Assembly: GCA_050735975.1 (NCBI GenBank) | Contig: JBOHVS010000385.1 | Coordinates: forward strand, 1-24,021 | Reading direction: 5' to 3' | Length of the DNA stretch: 24,021 nt | Source of the DNA: DATMBL01 sp050735975 | GTDB taxonomy: Bacteria > Desulfobacterota > Binatia > UBA9968 | Shown: positions 15,115-22,467 of the stretch, piece after piece | Position numbering within the stretch: position 1 is the stretch's first letter | How the letters are laid out: the number at the start of each line of letters is the position of its first letter | Notes under the pieces: model-generated | Seen by the model: the letters and a program-made list of their open reading frames with translations, nothing else | Told to the model about the DNA's origin: nothing | Database searches by the model: none | Position numbers and translations under genes: made by a program

Positions 15115-16368
15115 GTGGCGGTATCGGAACAGCGAAGAGTCGTTGTTACCGGCCTAGGGCTGGTAACACCGTTGGGCACGGGGCTAAAAAAGAGCTGGGA
15201 TGCTTTGGTCGCGGGACGTTCGGGTATCCGTAAGATCGACCGTTTACCGGACATTGAGGCTTTTGCTTCCCGCATCGCGGGACAGGTCCCTGATTTCCGG
15301 GCCGAAGAGTTCATCGAGCCGAAAGAGATCAAGAAGATGGATCTCTTCATCCAGTATGCCGTCGCCGCGGCAGGGATGGCCATGGAAGATAGCGGCCTCA
15401 AGATCGATCCGCAGGAAGCCGAAGGCGTGGGCGTCATCATCGGCGTCGGCCTCTGCGGGATCGACACCATCGAGGCAACCGAAAGAGCATATCTCGAAGG
15501 AGGCCCGCGCAAGATCTCGCCATTTTTCATTCCGAAGGTTATTTCGAATTTAGCGCCCGGCCAGATTGCCATCCGGCATGGGGCGAAGGGAGTGAACTGG
15601 ACCCCGACTTCCGCCTGCGCCTCGGGTACGCACGCGATCGGCGAGGCGTTTCATCTTATTCGCCGCGGCTTGCAGCATGCCGTGATCGCCGGCGGAGCGG
15701 AATCGGCGATTACGCCTCTCGGCGTCGGCGGCTTCAGCGCGATGAAAGCGCTGTCAACCCGGAACGATGAGCCTGAGCGCGCGAGTCGCCCGTTCGACAA
15801 GGAGCGGGATGGCTTCATTATCGCCGAAGGTTCCGGTGTGTTGATTCTCGAGGAACGGGAACGGGCGCTCGCGCGCGGCGCAAAGATTTACGCCGAGGTC
15901 ATCGGCTACGGCGCCAATGGTGACGCCCACCACATGACCGCCCCGGCGCCCGAAGGGGAGGGCGCGGCCCGTTGTATGAGTTTAGCGATCAAAGATGCCG
16001 GCATCACGCCGGGCGATATCGACTACATCAATGCCCACGGGACATCGACCGAGTACAATGACGCCAACGAGACACAGGCGATCAAAAAAGTCTTCGGCGA
16101 GCATGCTTATAGAGTGGCCGTAAGCTCGACCAAGTCGATGACAGGTCATCTTCTTGGCGCGGCGGGCGCTGTGGAAGGTATTTTTTCCGTTTTGGCCTTG
16201 CGCCATGGAATAATTCCGCCGACCATCAATTATGAAAATCCGGATCCCGAGTGCGATCTCGACTATACGCCGAATGAAGCTCGCAAGCGTCATATTCGGG
16301 TCGCTCTATCAAACTCGTTCGGTTTCGGCGGCACGAATGCTTGCGTGATTTTCAGGAGGGGGGAATGA
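15115..16368 (+). CDS. fabF: Beta-ketoacyl-ACP synthase II
   Basis: A 417-residue condensing enzyme that elongates acyl-ACP with malonyl-ACP. The Cys-His-His active site is C168 (TSACASGTH), H308 (NAHGTST) and H345 (MTGHLLGAAGA), numbering from the chosen start. The start is GTG at 15115, with GGAG at 15104-15107 seven bases upstream and the usual EQRRVVVTGLG N-terminus; an in-frame ATG at 15091 would add eight residues but has no ribosome binding site. Length is normal. The stop overlaps the ATG of fabH. No acpP, fabD or fabG is seen nearby. Confidence 0.95.
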   Translation: MAVSEQRRVVVTGLGLVTPLGTGLKKSWDALVAGRSGIRKIDRLPDIEAFASRIAGQVPDFRAEEFIEPKEIKKMDLFIQYAVAAAGMAMEDSGLKIDPQEAEGVGVIIGVGLCGIDTIEATERAYLEGGPRKISPFFIPKVISNLAPGQIAIRHGAKGVNWTPTSACASGTHAIGEAFHLIRRGLQHAVIAGGAESAITPLGVGGFSAMKALSTRNDEPERASRPFDKERDGFIIAEGSGVLILEERERALARGAKIYAEVIGYGANGDAHHMTAPAPEGEGAARCMSLAIKDAGITPGDIDYINAHGTSTEYNDANETQAIKKVFGEHAYRVAVSSTKSMTGHLLGAAGAVEGIFSVLALRHGIIPPTINYENPDPECDLDYTPNEARKRHIRVALSNSFGFGGTNACVIFRRGE

Positions 16369-17360
16369 GCGGACCGCAGTGGCGGAGTGTCATCCTCGGC
16401 ACCGGATCGGAAGTGCCCGGCAAAATCGTTACGAACCGAGACCTGGAGAAGATCGTCGACACCAGTGACGAGTGGATTACCGTTCGGACCGGCATTAAGG
16501 AAAGGCGCGTCTTAGAAGAGGGCAAAGGAAACGCCGATATGGCCTTTGCTGCCGCGAAGCGGGCGCTCGATGACGCGGGAATCAAAGCAAAGGATCTCGA
16601 TGCCATCGTTATGGGAACGGTGACGCCGGATTATCCGTTTCCCAGCTCAGCCTGTGTTCTGGAAGACATGCTAGGGGCTCGAAATGCCTTTTCTTTCGAT
16701 GTCAATGCGGCTTGCTCAGGTTTCCTCAACGCGCTATCGGTGGCCGACTCTTTCGTCCGCTCCGGCAAGGTTCGTAACGCTTTAGTAGTTGGTTCCGACG
16801 CTTTGAGCCGGCTGCTCAACTGGCAGGACCGTGCGACTTGCATTCTTTTCGGCGACGGCGCGGGCGCGGTGGTCCTGGGGGCCAGCGATAACGGCCGGGG
16901 CGGAATTTTGAGCACGAAGCTACGAACCGACGGTTCTTACGTTAAGACTCTCTACGTCCCCGCAGGGGGTTCCCTGAAACCCGCTACCCGTGAAACGGTG
17001 CGCGACAACCAGCACACCATCACAATGAACGGCAAGGAAGTGTTCAAAGTCGCGGTTCGCTCGATGGAAGAGATCAGCCGGCAGGCGCTCGAGGAGGCGG
17101 GGGTTAGGATCGACCAGGTTTCACTTGTTATCCCGCACCAGGCGAATCGAAGGATCATCGTCGCTTTGGCCGAGCGCCTTGGCGTGCCAATGGACCGGGT
17201 GGTGGTCAATCTCGACAAATATGGCAACACCTCGGCCGCATCGGTGCCCGTTGCCCTGGATGAAGCGAGACGGCACGGGCGAATCAAACAGGGCGACATC
17301 GTTCTGCTGAATGCTTTCGGTGCGGGATTCGCGTGGGGCGCGGCAGTGGTTCAGTTCTAG
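16365..17360 (+). CDS. fabH: Beta-ketoacyl-ACP synthase III
   Basis: A 331-residue initiating condensing enzyme that joins acetyl-CoA (or another short acyl-CoA) to malonyl-ACP. The Cys-His-Asn triad is C117 (NAACSGF), H258 (IPHQANRRI) and N288 (YGNTSAAS). GDGAGAVVLG and the C-terminal NAFGAGFAWGAAVV are typical. The ATG at 16365 overlaps the fabF stop in ATGA and has AGGAGG just upstream, so the pair is translationally coupled and forms a small operon. A longer frame from 16341 exists but lacks this signal. Confidence 0.96.
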   Translation: MSGPQWRSVILGTGSEVPGKIVTNRDLEKIVDTSDEWITVRTGIKERRVLEEGKGNADMAFAAAKRALDDAGIKAKDLDAIVMGTVTPDYPFPSSACVLEDMLGARNAFSFDVNAACSGFLNALSVADSFVRSGKVRNALVVGSDALSRLLNWQDRATCILFGDGAGAVVLGASDNGRGGILSTKLRTDGSYVKTLYVPAGGSLKPATRETVRDNQHTITMNGKEVFKVAVRSMEEISRQALEEAGVRIDQVSLVIPHQANRRIIVALAERLGVPMDRVVVNLDKYGNTSAASVPVALDEARRHGRIKQGDIVLLNAFGAGFAWGAAVVQF

Positions 17361-17535
17361 GCAGGCTGCTGAAAAAGGCTCACATGCTTCCTGTCTGCGT
17401 GCAACGCACAGGCAGGCGTTGCGCTCGCCCGACTCGCTCCAACGTACCACGGGAGTACGCCTCCAGCCTGTCCTGAGCGGAGCCGAAGGATCGACCATCG
17501 CGCGCCTCGCCTCTGAGATCTTTTTGAGCAGCCTG
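17361..17535. repeat. Dispersed inverted repeat, large copy
   Basis: The left end is GCAGGCTGCTGAAAAAGG (17361-17378); the right end TCTTTTTGAGCAGCCTG closes at 17535. The inner right arm GCGCCTCGCCTCTGAGATC is the complement of the CAGATGCGAGGCG segment of the copies at 8178-8245 and 20029-20171, with small changes. The interior holds CCTGTCCTGAGCGGAGCCG, another motif common in dispersed repeats. It starts directly after the fabH stop. Confidence 0.75.
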
Positions 17536-17558
17536 ACAATTGAAACATCTCGATGATT

Positions 17559-17586
17559 GTGGAGGCACGGCAGGCCGTGCCCCCAC
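17559..17586. terminator. Hairpin between convergent fabH and pncB
   Basis: GTGG-a-GGCACGG (17559-17570) pairs with CCGTGCC-c-CCAC (17575-17586) around a CAGG loop. There is no T-tract on either side. Its place between convergent genes suggests a terminator or RNA-protecting hairpin, or a small repeat. Confidence 0.45.
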
Positions 17587-17639
17587 GCATCGTTTAAGGG
17601 AATACGAACGTCTCCTGCTTTTCCTCGGCGCAGCGCTCC

Positions 17640-18995
17640 TCACCCGGCATCAAGCAAATTTCGCTCGATCTCTTGACGCAGAGTTCTTAGCCGCAATGTA
17701 AATTCCACCGGATATTCTGACGGTTGCCTGATAGCCTTGATCGGATCGGGCAAGCGGCCGAATTCATCGCAAAAGGTCGACCTCGACTCCTCCAAAGATG
17801 GAGAAGACTCGGCAGTGAGTTTTCCGTCCTCCATCGCTTTCCTAAGCAGCGGTTCTGTCCCGGTTATCCGCTCGTCGCGCAAACCAATAGCATCCTTCGC
17901 CAGTTGTCCCCCGTCGTCGCGGAGCCGAAAGATCTGTTTCCGTCCCGGCCAAGAGGCTTTGCCCGTACTCAGTTTTAAAACCGGCCGGTTCTTGTATTCG
18001 ACCAGTTTATAAGCGACGTCCAGCCACGGCGCATCGCCGGAGACTCCCATTTTGGTGCCGACACCGTAGCTGTCATACGGAACGTTGCTGTCGGAAAATT
18101 GCTCCAAGTCGTATTCGTCGAGTCCGCCGCTACCGGCAATCTTGACGTCCATCAAACCCGCAGCATCGAGAATGCTTCGCACTTCGACGGCAAGCCTGGC
18201 GAGATCGCCGCTGTCGATGCGCACGCCTTGAAGCCGCTGGCCTTTGGCCGCCATCTCCTTTGCAATGGTCACGGCTTTGCGCGCCCCGGCAACGGTATCG
18301 TAAGTGTCGATCAGTAGGGTTGAGTTATTGGGAAAGCTGGCCACGAAGGAGCGGAAGGCGTCGAGTTCTTTTTCAAAGCTGCTGACAAAAGAGTGGGCCA
18401 TGGTGCCGACGATCGGGATGCCGTATCGCCGGCCGGCCAGGACGTTGCTAGTTCCGCCGAATCCAGCCAAGTAGCTTGCGCGCGCGACCTTCATCCCGGC
18501 ATCGATGCCGTGGGTGCGCCTCAGCGAAAAATCGACGGCAGCCCGCCCGCGCGCCGCGTAAACACAACGGGCCGCCTTGGTTGCGATCAATGACTGGAGA
18601 TTGATCTGATTGATGATAAAAGTCTCGACGATCTGAGCTTCGACTATCGGCGCGGTGATTTCCAGGATGGGCTCGTCTTTAAAAAAGAGCCGGCCTTCCG
18701 GGGTTGCCCAAACATCTCCGGTGAAGCGCACGCCCTTTAAAAAGTCCAGAAAGTCATCTGCGAACAGTTGCTTGGAATGGAGGTAGTCTATTGCAGGGGC
18801 GTCAAACGCGAAGTTCTGCAAAAATTCCAAAACGTCGCTCAAACCTGCGGAGACAAAGTAGCCCCGGTTATGCGGGTAGGCCCGGACAAACAGGCTGAAT
18901 GTGGCGGGCTCCAGCCTCCCGCTCTGAAAATAGCTTTGCGCCATTGTCAGTTGGTAGAGATCGGTCAGTAAGGCCAGATTGTCGGCTGTCGCCAA
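17640..18995 (-). CDS. pncB: Nicotinate phosphoribosyltransferase
   Basis: A 451-residue enzyme that makes nicotinate mononucleotide from nicotinate and PRPP in NAD salvage. The family N-terminus LLTDLYQLTMAQSY and the segment VDFSLRRTHGIDAGMKVARASYLAGFGGTSNV (154-185) are clear. H201 in GTMAHSFV is the histidine phosphorylated during ATP-coupled turnover. RIDSGDL and YGVGTKMGVS are phosphoribosyl-site segments. The start appears to be TTG at 18995 with a run of G about five bases upstream; no better ATG is in reach. It is convergent with fabH. Confidence 0.95.
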   Translation of the reverse strand: MATADNLALLTDLYQLTMAQSYFQSGRLEPATFSLFVRAYPHNRGYFVSAGLSDVLEFLQNFAFDAPAIDYLHSKQLFADDFLDFLKGVRFTGDVWATPEGRLFFKDEPILEITAPIVEAQIVETFIINQINLQSLIATKAARCVYAARGRAAVDFSLRRTHGIDAGMKVARASYLAGFGGTSNVLAGRRYGIPIVGTMAHSFVSSFEKELDAFRSFVASFPNNSTLLIDTYDTVAGARKAVTIAKEMAAKGQRLQGVRIDSGDLARLAVEVRSILDAAGLMDVKIAGSGGLDEYDLEQFSDSNVPYDSYGVGTKMGVSGDAPWLDVAYKLVEYKNRPVLKLSTGKASWPGRKQIFRLRDDGGQLAKDAIGLRDERITGTEPLLRKAMEDGKLTAESSPSLEESRSTFCDEFGRLPDPIKAIRQPSEYPVEFTLRLRTLRQEIERNLLDAG

Positions 18996-19051
18996 AAGAA
19001 CCCCCCGCCGGGTGAATGGGTGAGGCGAGTCTAGTGGACAAGCCCGGCTAT

Positions 19052-19190
19052 GTAAACCCCGGTGGCACCAGTTGTCGACAGCATTGAGACGTTTCGTTTT
19101 GACAGTCCGTAAGGTATCGACCTACGTAACATCCTGCGTTGCGTGTTTCGTGTGCACGGGGTAAACCCCGTGGGACCAGTTGTCCACAGC
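19052..19190. repeat. Direct repeat pair GTAAACCCCG...CCAGTTGTC(G/C)ACAGC
   Basis: Two near-identical 30-base units: 19052-19082 (GTAAACCCCGGTGGCACCAG then TTGTCGACAGC) and 19161-19190 (GTAAACCCCGTGGGACCAG then TTGTCCACAGC), 109 bases apart. TTGTCCACA in the second unit resembles a DnaA box. The second unit also starts inside the perfect hairpin CACGGGG-taaa-CCCCGTG (19155-19172). It lies in the region between pncB and the PaaA-like gene, which diverge. Confidence 0.6.
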
Positions 19191-19234
19191 GGGTTTCACT
19201 ATTGATTTATCCGTCCCCATTTGTTAAGGATTTT

Positions 19235-19258
19235 CAATTGGATAACCAATCGGATAAC
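19235..19258. promoter_or_regulatory. Tandem 12-base repeats, possible operator
   Basis: CAATTGGATAAC (19235-19246) is followed at once by CAATCGGATAAC (19247-19258). They differ at one base and lie 18 bases before the ATG of the PaaA-like gene. Tandem repeats of about one helical turn at this place suggest a regulator site. Confidence 0.4.
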
Positions 19259-19275
19259 TGCGACAGGAGGGCTCG

Positions 19276-19998
19276 ATGTTTACAGACAAAGTAGAGCTAA
19301 AAGATTTTGAGAAGCAGGATCCCGAGTATCAGGATCTTTTGCGCCGTGTTCTGGCGATTCAGGCGGATTGTGAAATCGGCGGGCCCAACCTCTACGTCAA
19401 GGATATCTTACCTAATGCGCCGACCAAACTAGACCAATTGATCGTTGCCCGAACGGCGGCCGAGGAGATGGATCATTTCCGGAAAATGGCCAAGCTCGCC
19501 GGGGACATTGGGGTCGATGTCTCGTACACGCTTAGCCGGCCCAATCAGGAAAGATATGTAGAAGCCTTCCGTGGCCAGATCACCACGTGGGAAGACTATG
19601 CCATTTTTGGTTTCCTAGTCGACCGGGTCGGGCGCTTTCAGCTCGAGGAGTTCATTGATTGCACGTATCTGCCGCTTGCCCGGGTAGTCGAAGATCCGGA
19701 CATTATCAGAGAAGAAGAGGGACACGTGGATTTCGGCACCAACGCTGCGGCGGAATTTGCCGCCAAAGGCGGAGAGCACAAAGAACGAATTCAAAAGGCG
19801 GTTGATTACTGGTACGCCAAAGGCCTCGACATGTTCGGCAACTCCGTATCTCGACGATCGGAACGCTATATGTTCTGGGGCTTGAAACGGCGCCACAACG
19901 CGGTGGCCCGCCAGCAATATAAGGACGAGATCGACGCGCTGATCTTGAAAATGGGTCTTAAGCTCCCTGATCCCAACAAAGGGCGGCTCTATACGTAA
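19276..19998 (+). CDS. PaaA-like di-iron oxygenase (phenylacetic acid catabolism family)
   Basis: A 240-residue ferritin-like protein of the PaaA/PaaC family. In the classic multicomponent epoxidase PaaABCE, PaaA carries the di-iron site that forms the epoxide on phenylacetyl-CoA. Possible iron ligands are E33 (ADCEIGGPNLY), E64-x-x-H67 (EEMDHF), E124 or E125 (QLEEF) and E147-x-x-H150 (EEEGHVDFG), the two-ExxH pattern of this fold. TTWEDYAIFGFLVDRVG and the C-terminal GLKLPDP match PaaA features, but the protein is shorter than PaaA of E. coli (309 residues). No paaB, paaC or paaE partners are seen; the neighbours are a small unknown gene and ETF genes. GGAGG stands about six bases before the ATG. 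Substrate unknown. Confidence 0.8.
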   Translation: MFTDKVELKDFEKQDPEYQDLLRRVLAIQADCEIGGPNLYVKDILPNAPTKLDQLIVARTAAEEMDHFRKMAKLAGDIGVDVSYTLSRPNQERYVEAFRGQITTWEDYAIFGFLVDRVGRFQLEEFIDCTYLPLARVVEDPDIIREEEGHVDFGTNAAAEFAAKGGEHKERIQKAVDYWYAKGLDMFGNSVSRRSERYMFWGLKRRHNAVARQQYKDEIDALILKMGLKLPDPNKGRLYT

Positions 19999-20028
19999 TT
20001 GAATCTATTGGGATAAACCATGTTTTCA

Positions 20029-20171
20029 GATCGTTCAAAAAGGTTTCAGATGCGAGGCGCGTGCCATAGGCAGTTTCAAGTCCAGAGTCTCGGGTTTCGC
20101 GTTTAACCAGAGACTCGGAACTCGAGACCCGAAACCGCGAAGCGCGCCATATGAGCCTTTTTCAACGGGTT
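20029..20171. repeat. Dispersed inverted repeat, copy with nested palindrome
   Basis: The outer arms are GATCGTTCAAAAAGGTTTCA (20029-20048, continuing TGCGAGGCGCG) and CGCGCC...GAGCCTTTTTCAACGGGTT (ending 20171). The interior (about 20085-20140) is a second palindrome made of GAGTCTCGGGTTTC-like units with the centre GCGTTTAAC, the same centre as the element at 6853-6931. It lies between the PaaA-like gene and the 62-residue gene, so it may form a hairpin in their shared transcript. Confidence 0.75.
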
Positions 20172-20184
20172 GGAGAGGGAGAGT

Positions 20185-20373
20185 ATGCAAGCACCTAATA
20201 CGGATGCCCTAGATCAGCAGTTTAAAGAGTTTATCCAAGCCCTCAAAGGGGCGGTCAGCTCGGCGATGCCGCATCTCAAAGACGATCCGAAAGTTGTCGA
20301 TAAGGCGATTACGGATTGTAAGGAGATTCTGGACGTCGTCATGGAGGGAAACGTCAAGGAGTGGGTGTCCTAG
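20185..20373 (+). CDS. Small hypothetical protein (62 aa)
   Basis: ATG at 20185, with the purine-rich GGAGAGGGAGAG just upstream, to TAG at 20373. The 62-residue product is predicted to be helical and acidic overall (FKEFIQALKGAVSSAMPHLKDDPKVVDKAITDCKEILDVVMEG), with a single cysteine and no membrane segment or signal peptide. I do not recognise a family. It sits between the PaaA-like oxygenase and etfBA in the same direction, so a small accessory or effector protein of that oxygenase is possible but speculative. A TTG upstream in the same frame lies inside the repeat and is not preferred. Confidence 0.6.
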   Translation: MQAPNTDALDQQFKEFIQALKGAVSSAMPHLKDDPKVVDKAITDCKEILDVVMEGNVKEWVS

Positions 20374-20419
20374 GACCGTCGCCGATTTATTTTTACTCGG
20401 CACATAGAATCGCTCTGAA

Positions 20420-20444
20420 GAAGGCGCCTCCCCTCGGCGCCTTC
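20420..20444 (+). terminator. Strong hairpin in the etfB leader
   Basis: GAAGGCGCC (20420-20428) pairs perfectly with GGCGCCTTC (20436-20444) around a seven-base loop. No T-tract follows (GCTATATCTG), so it may be an inefficient terminator, an attenuator or an RNA-stability hairpin between the 62-residue gene and etfB. Confidence 0.5.
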
Positions 20445-20487
20445 GCTATATCTGAATCCAGCAAGCTTCACCCGGGAGAATGAGCCA

Positions 20488-21267
20488 TTGAATATCGTTG
20501 TTTGCGGTAAAGTCATACCAGCCAGCACCGTGACGATCGAGATCGATGCCGGTACCAAGCGCATGGCGCGGAAGGGCGTGCCCCACGAGCTTGACCCGGC
20601 GGCTGCGAGCGCGGTCGAGGAGGCGTTGCGCTTGACGGAAAAGCACGGCGGCGCAGTGACATTGATAACCATGGGTATCAGCGACGCGACGATCGGTATC
20701 CGCAACGCGCTGGCGATGGGAGCGACATCGGCGGTACACGTTCTAGATGATGCCGTCGCGGGATCGGACACGCTTGGAACCGCAAAACTTTTGGCCGCGG
20801 CGATCAAAAAGCAAGAGTTTGATCTGGTCATCTGCGCAACCGAAAGCAGCGACAGCTATTCCGGCATAGTCCCCGGCCAGATCGCTCACTTGCTGAGTGT
20901 CCCGCCGGTAACCTTCGCGAAAGAGATTACTATCGAGGGCGGCAGGATTACTATAAAGCGGCAGAGCGAAACCGGCTACGATGTCGTCGAATCGTCATTG
21001 CCTGCCTTGGTAGCGGTCAGCAGCGGTATCAATGAGCCACGCTATCCTCAACTCAAGGGCATCATGGCCGCGAAGAAAAAAGAGATCAAAGTTTATACCG
21101 CGGCCGATCTGGGTCTGGGGCCGGATCAAGTGGGCGAGCGAGGCGCGAGAGAAAAAGTTTTAACTATCGGCAGGCCACCCAAGCGGGAAGCCGGAAAGAT
21201 TGTGACCGACGAAGGTGAAGGCGGCAAGCAGATTGCCGACTTCCTGGCGGAAATCAAGGTGATCTAA
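20488..21267 (+). CDS. etfB: Electron transfer flavoprotein beta subunit
   Basis: A 259-residue subunit of the ETF heterodimer, which carries electrons from acyl-CoA dehydrogenases or other flavoenzymes. It binds the structural AMP: the segments AVTLITMGISDATIGIRNALAMGATSAVHVLDDAVAGSDTLGTAKLLAAAI (about 57-107) and FDLVICATESSDSYSGIVPGQIAHLLSVPPVTFAKEI are typical. LPALVAVSSGINEPRYPQLKGIMAAKKKEIKVY is the EtfB signature region. The start seems to be TTG at 20488 with GGGAG about ten bases upstream; the ATG at 20480 is out of frame and closes after three codons. etfA follows without a gap. Confidence 0.95.
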   Translation: MNIVVCGKVIPASTVTIEIDAGTKRMARKGVPHELDPAAASAVEEALRLTEKHGGAVTLITMGISDATIGIRNALAMGATSAVHVLDDAVAGSDTLGTAKLLAAAIKKQEFDLVICATESSDSYSGIVPGQIAHLLSVPPVTFAKEITIEGGRITIKRQSETGYDVVESSLPALVAVSSGINEPRYPQLKGIMAAKKKEIKVYTAADLGLGPDQVGERGAREKVLTIGRPPKREAGKIVTDEGEGGKQIADFLAEIKVI

Positions 21268-22236
21268 GTGGCGGACGTGATCTGGGTATACGCAGAAGTC
21301 GCGGACGATAAGATCACTTCGACGACTCTGGAAATGCTGACCAAAGCCGCCGAGGTAGGGCGGGCGGAGGCCGTGCTTCTCGGGCCCGCCCCGGACGACG
21401 CTGGCCAGAGCCTTGCCAGATACGGAGCAAGCAAAATCTACCGCTCGGCTGATTCCGTCTACAAAGATTACTTGACCCTACCGGCGGCGGAAACCGTTGC
21501 AGCTTTAATTCAGAAACAGCAACCTGGCGTGATGCTCTTTGCGTCGAGCTACCCAGGTCGCGACTTGGCCTCCAACCTGAGCGCCAGACTGGATTGCGGC
21601 GCGATCACCGACGTCGGCGATTTCGTGTTGAAAGACAACTCCGTCGAAGCGACGATTCCCGCGCTGGGGGCGAGCTATCAAAATACCAGCACCTTGGTCA
21701 GTCAAGGGACCAAGCTCTTACTAGTCCGGCCCAAATCTTTCGAGCCCAAGGTCAACGAGCAGCCACTCTCGATCGAAGAAGTCCCGGCCGCTTCCGGCGA
21801 GGCCTTGCACAAAGTGCACATGAAAGAACGCGTGACGGTAAAACGCGAGGGGCCCCAGCTTGAAGGCGCTAAGACGATCGTGTCCGGCGGTCGCGGGCTC
21901 AAGGGGGAAGAAAACTTTGCGATATTGAAAGAATTGGCCGATGTGCTCGGCGGCGCCGTCGGCGCCACCCGTGCGGCAGTGGATGCGGGCTGGGTTCCCT
22001 ACGCGATGCAGATAGGACAGACCGGCAAAACGGTTAAGCCGGATCTTTACATCGCCTGCGGTATCTCCGGGGCCGTGCAGCATCTTTCCGGAATGAAGAC
22101 TTCCAAGTACATCATCTCTATCAACAAAGACCCCGACGCGCCGCTTTTTCAATACTCCGATTTCGGCGTCGTCGGCGACGTGTTCAAGGTTGTCCCGCAA
22201 CTCATCGAAGAGCTGAAGAAACGCAAGGGCGCTTGA
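21268..22236 (+). CDS. etfA: Electron transfer flavoprotein alpha subunit
   Basis: A 322-residue ETF subunit that binds the redox FAD. The FAD domain carries SGGRGLKG (206-213), GATRAAVDAGW (232-242), QIGQTGKTVKPDLYIACGISGAVQH (248-272), INKDPDAPLFQYSDFGVVGD (285-304) and a C-terminal helix. The start is GTG at 21268, immediately after the etfB stop, with AAGGTGAT inside the end of etfB as ribosome binding site. No ETF-quinone oxidoreductase or acyl-CoA dehydrogenase gene is visible in the window; the gene upstream of etfB is the 62-residue unknown, preceded by the PaaA-like oxygenase. Confidence 0.96.
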   Translation: MADVIWVYAEVADDKITSTTLEMLTKAAEVGRAEAVLLGPAPDDAGQSLARYGASKIYRSADSVYKDYLTLPAAETVAALIQKQQPGVMLFASSYPGRDLASNLSARLDCGAITDVGDFVLKDNSVEATIPALGASYQNTSTLVSQGTKLLLVRPKSFEPKVNEQPLSIEEVPAASGEALHKVHMKERVTVKREGPQLEGAKTIVSGGRGLKGEENFAILKELADVLGGAVGATRAAVDAGWVPYAMQIGQTGKTVKPDLYIACGISGAVQHLSGMKTSKYIISINKDPDAPLFQYSDFGVVGDVFKVVPQLIEELKKRKGA

Positions 22237-22255
22237 GCGCGGCGCGCCCTTGAAT

Positions 22256-22429
22256 CCCGCCAGAATTCCACATCAAGACGGCCAGCCAGGGACAGCACTC
22301 AAGGTGGCGGACATGGATGAGCTTGTGGGATGGTTCTTGAGCTTTGGCAGCCGGGCCCGGGTACTCCGCGGGCCAAATGGATTAAGGCAGCAAGTCAGAG
22401 AAGAAGCAGAAAAGATACTTCGATCTTGA
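22256..22429 (+). pseudogene. C-terminal remnant of a WYL-domain transcriptional regulator
   Basis: One frame reads IPHQDGQPGTALKVADMDELVGWFLSFGSRARVLRG and PNGLRQQVREEAEKILRS before a TGA at 22427-22429. The pattern L-x-V-x-x-x-x-E-L-x-x-W-x-L-S-F-G-x-x-A-x-V-L...L-R-x-x-V is the C-terminal end of YafY/PafC-type WYL regulators. Nothing matching the N-terminal HTH or the WYL core precedes it; etfA ends at 22236. So it is a fragment without its start. A second WYL regulator begins at 23551. Confidence 0.6.
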
Positions 22430-22467
22430 CCTCGAATGTCACAAACGCGTCGTAAAGGCAGATAGCA

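Noticed and set aside
17361..17535. Insertion sequence
   Set aside because: It has terminal inverted repeats but is only about 175 bases with no transposase frame; called as a repeat instead.
19052..19190. Possible replication origin from DnaA-box-like TTGTCCACA
   Set aside because: Only one good box and one variant, no AT-rich unwinding region and no dnaA, dnaN or gidA nearby; more likely part of a direct repeat.
19052..19258. CRISPR array
   Set aside because: Only two repeat units with a 78-base gap, plus a tandem 12-mer without spacers; no cas genes.
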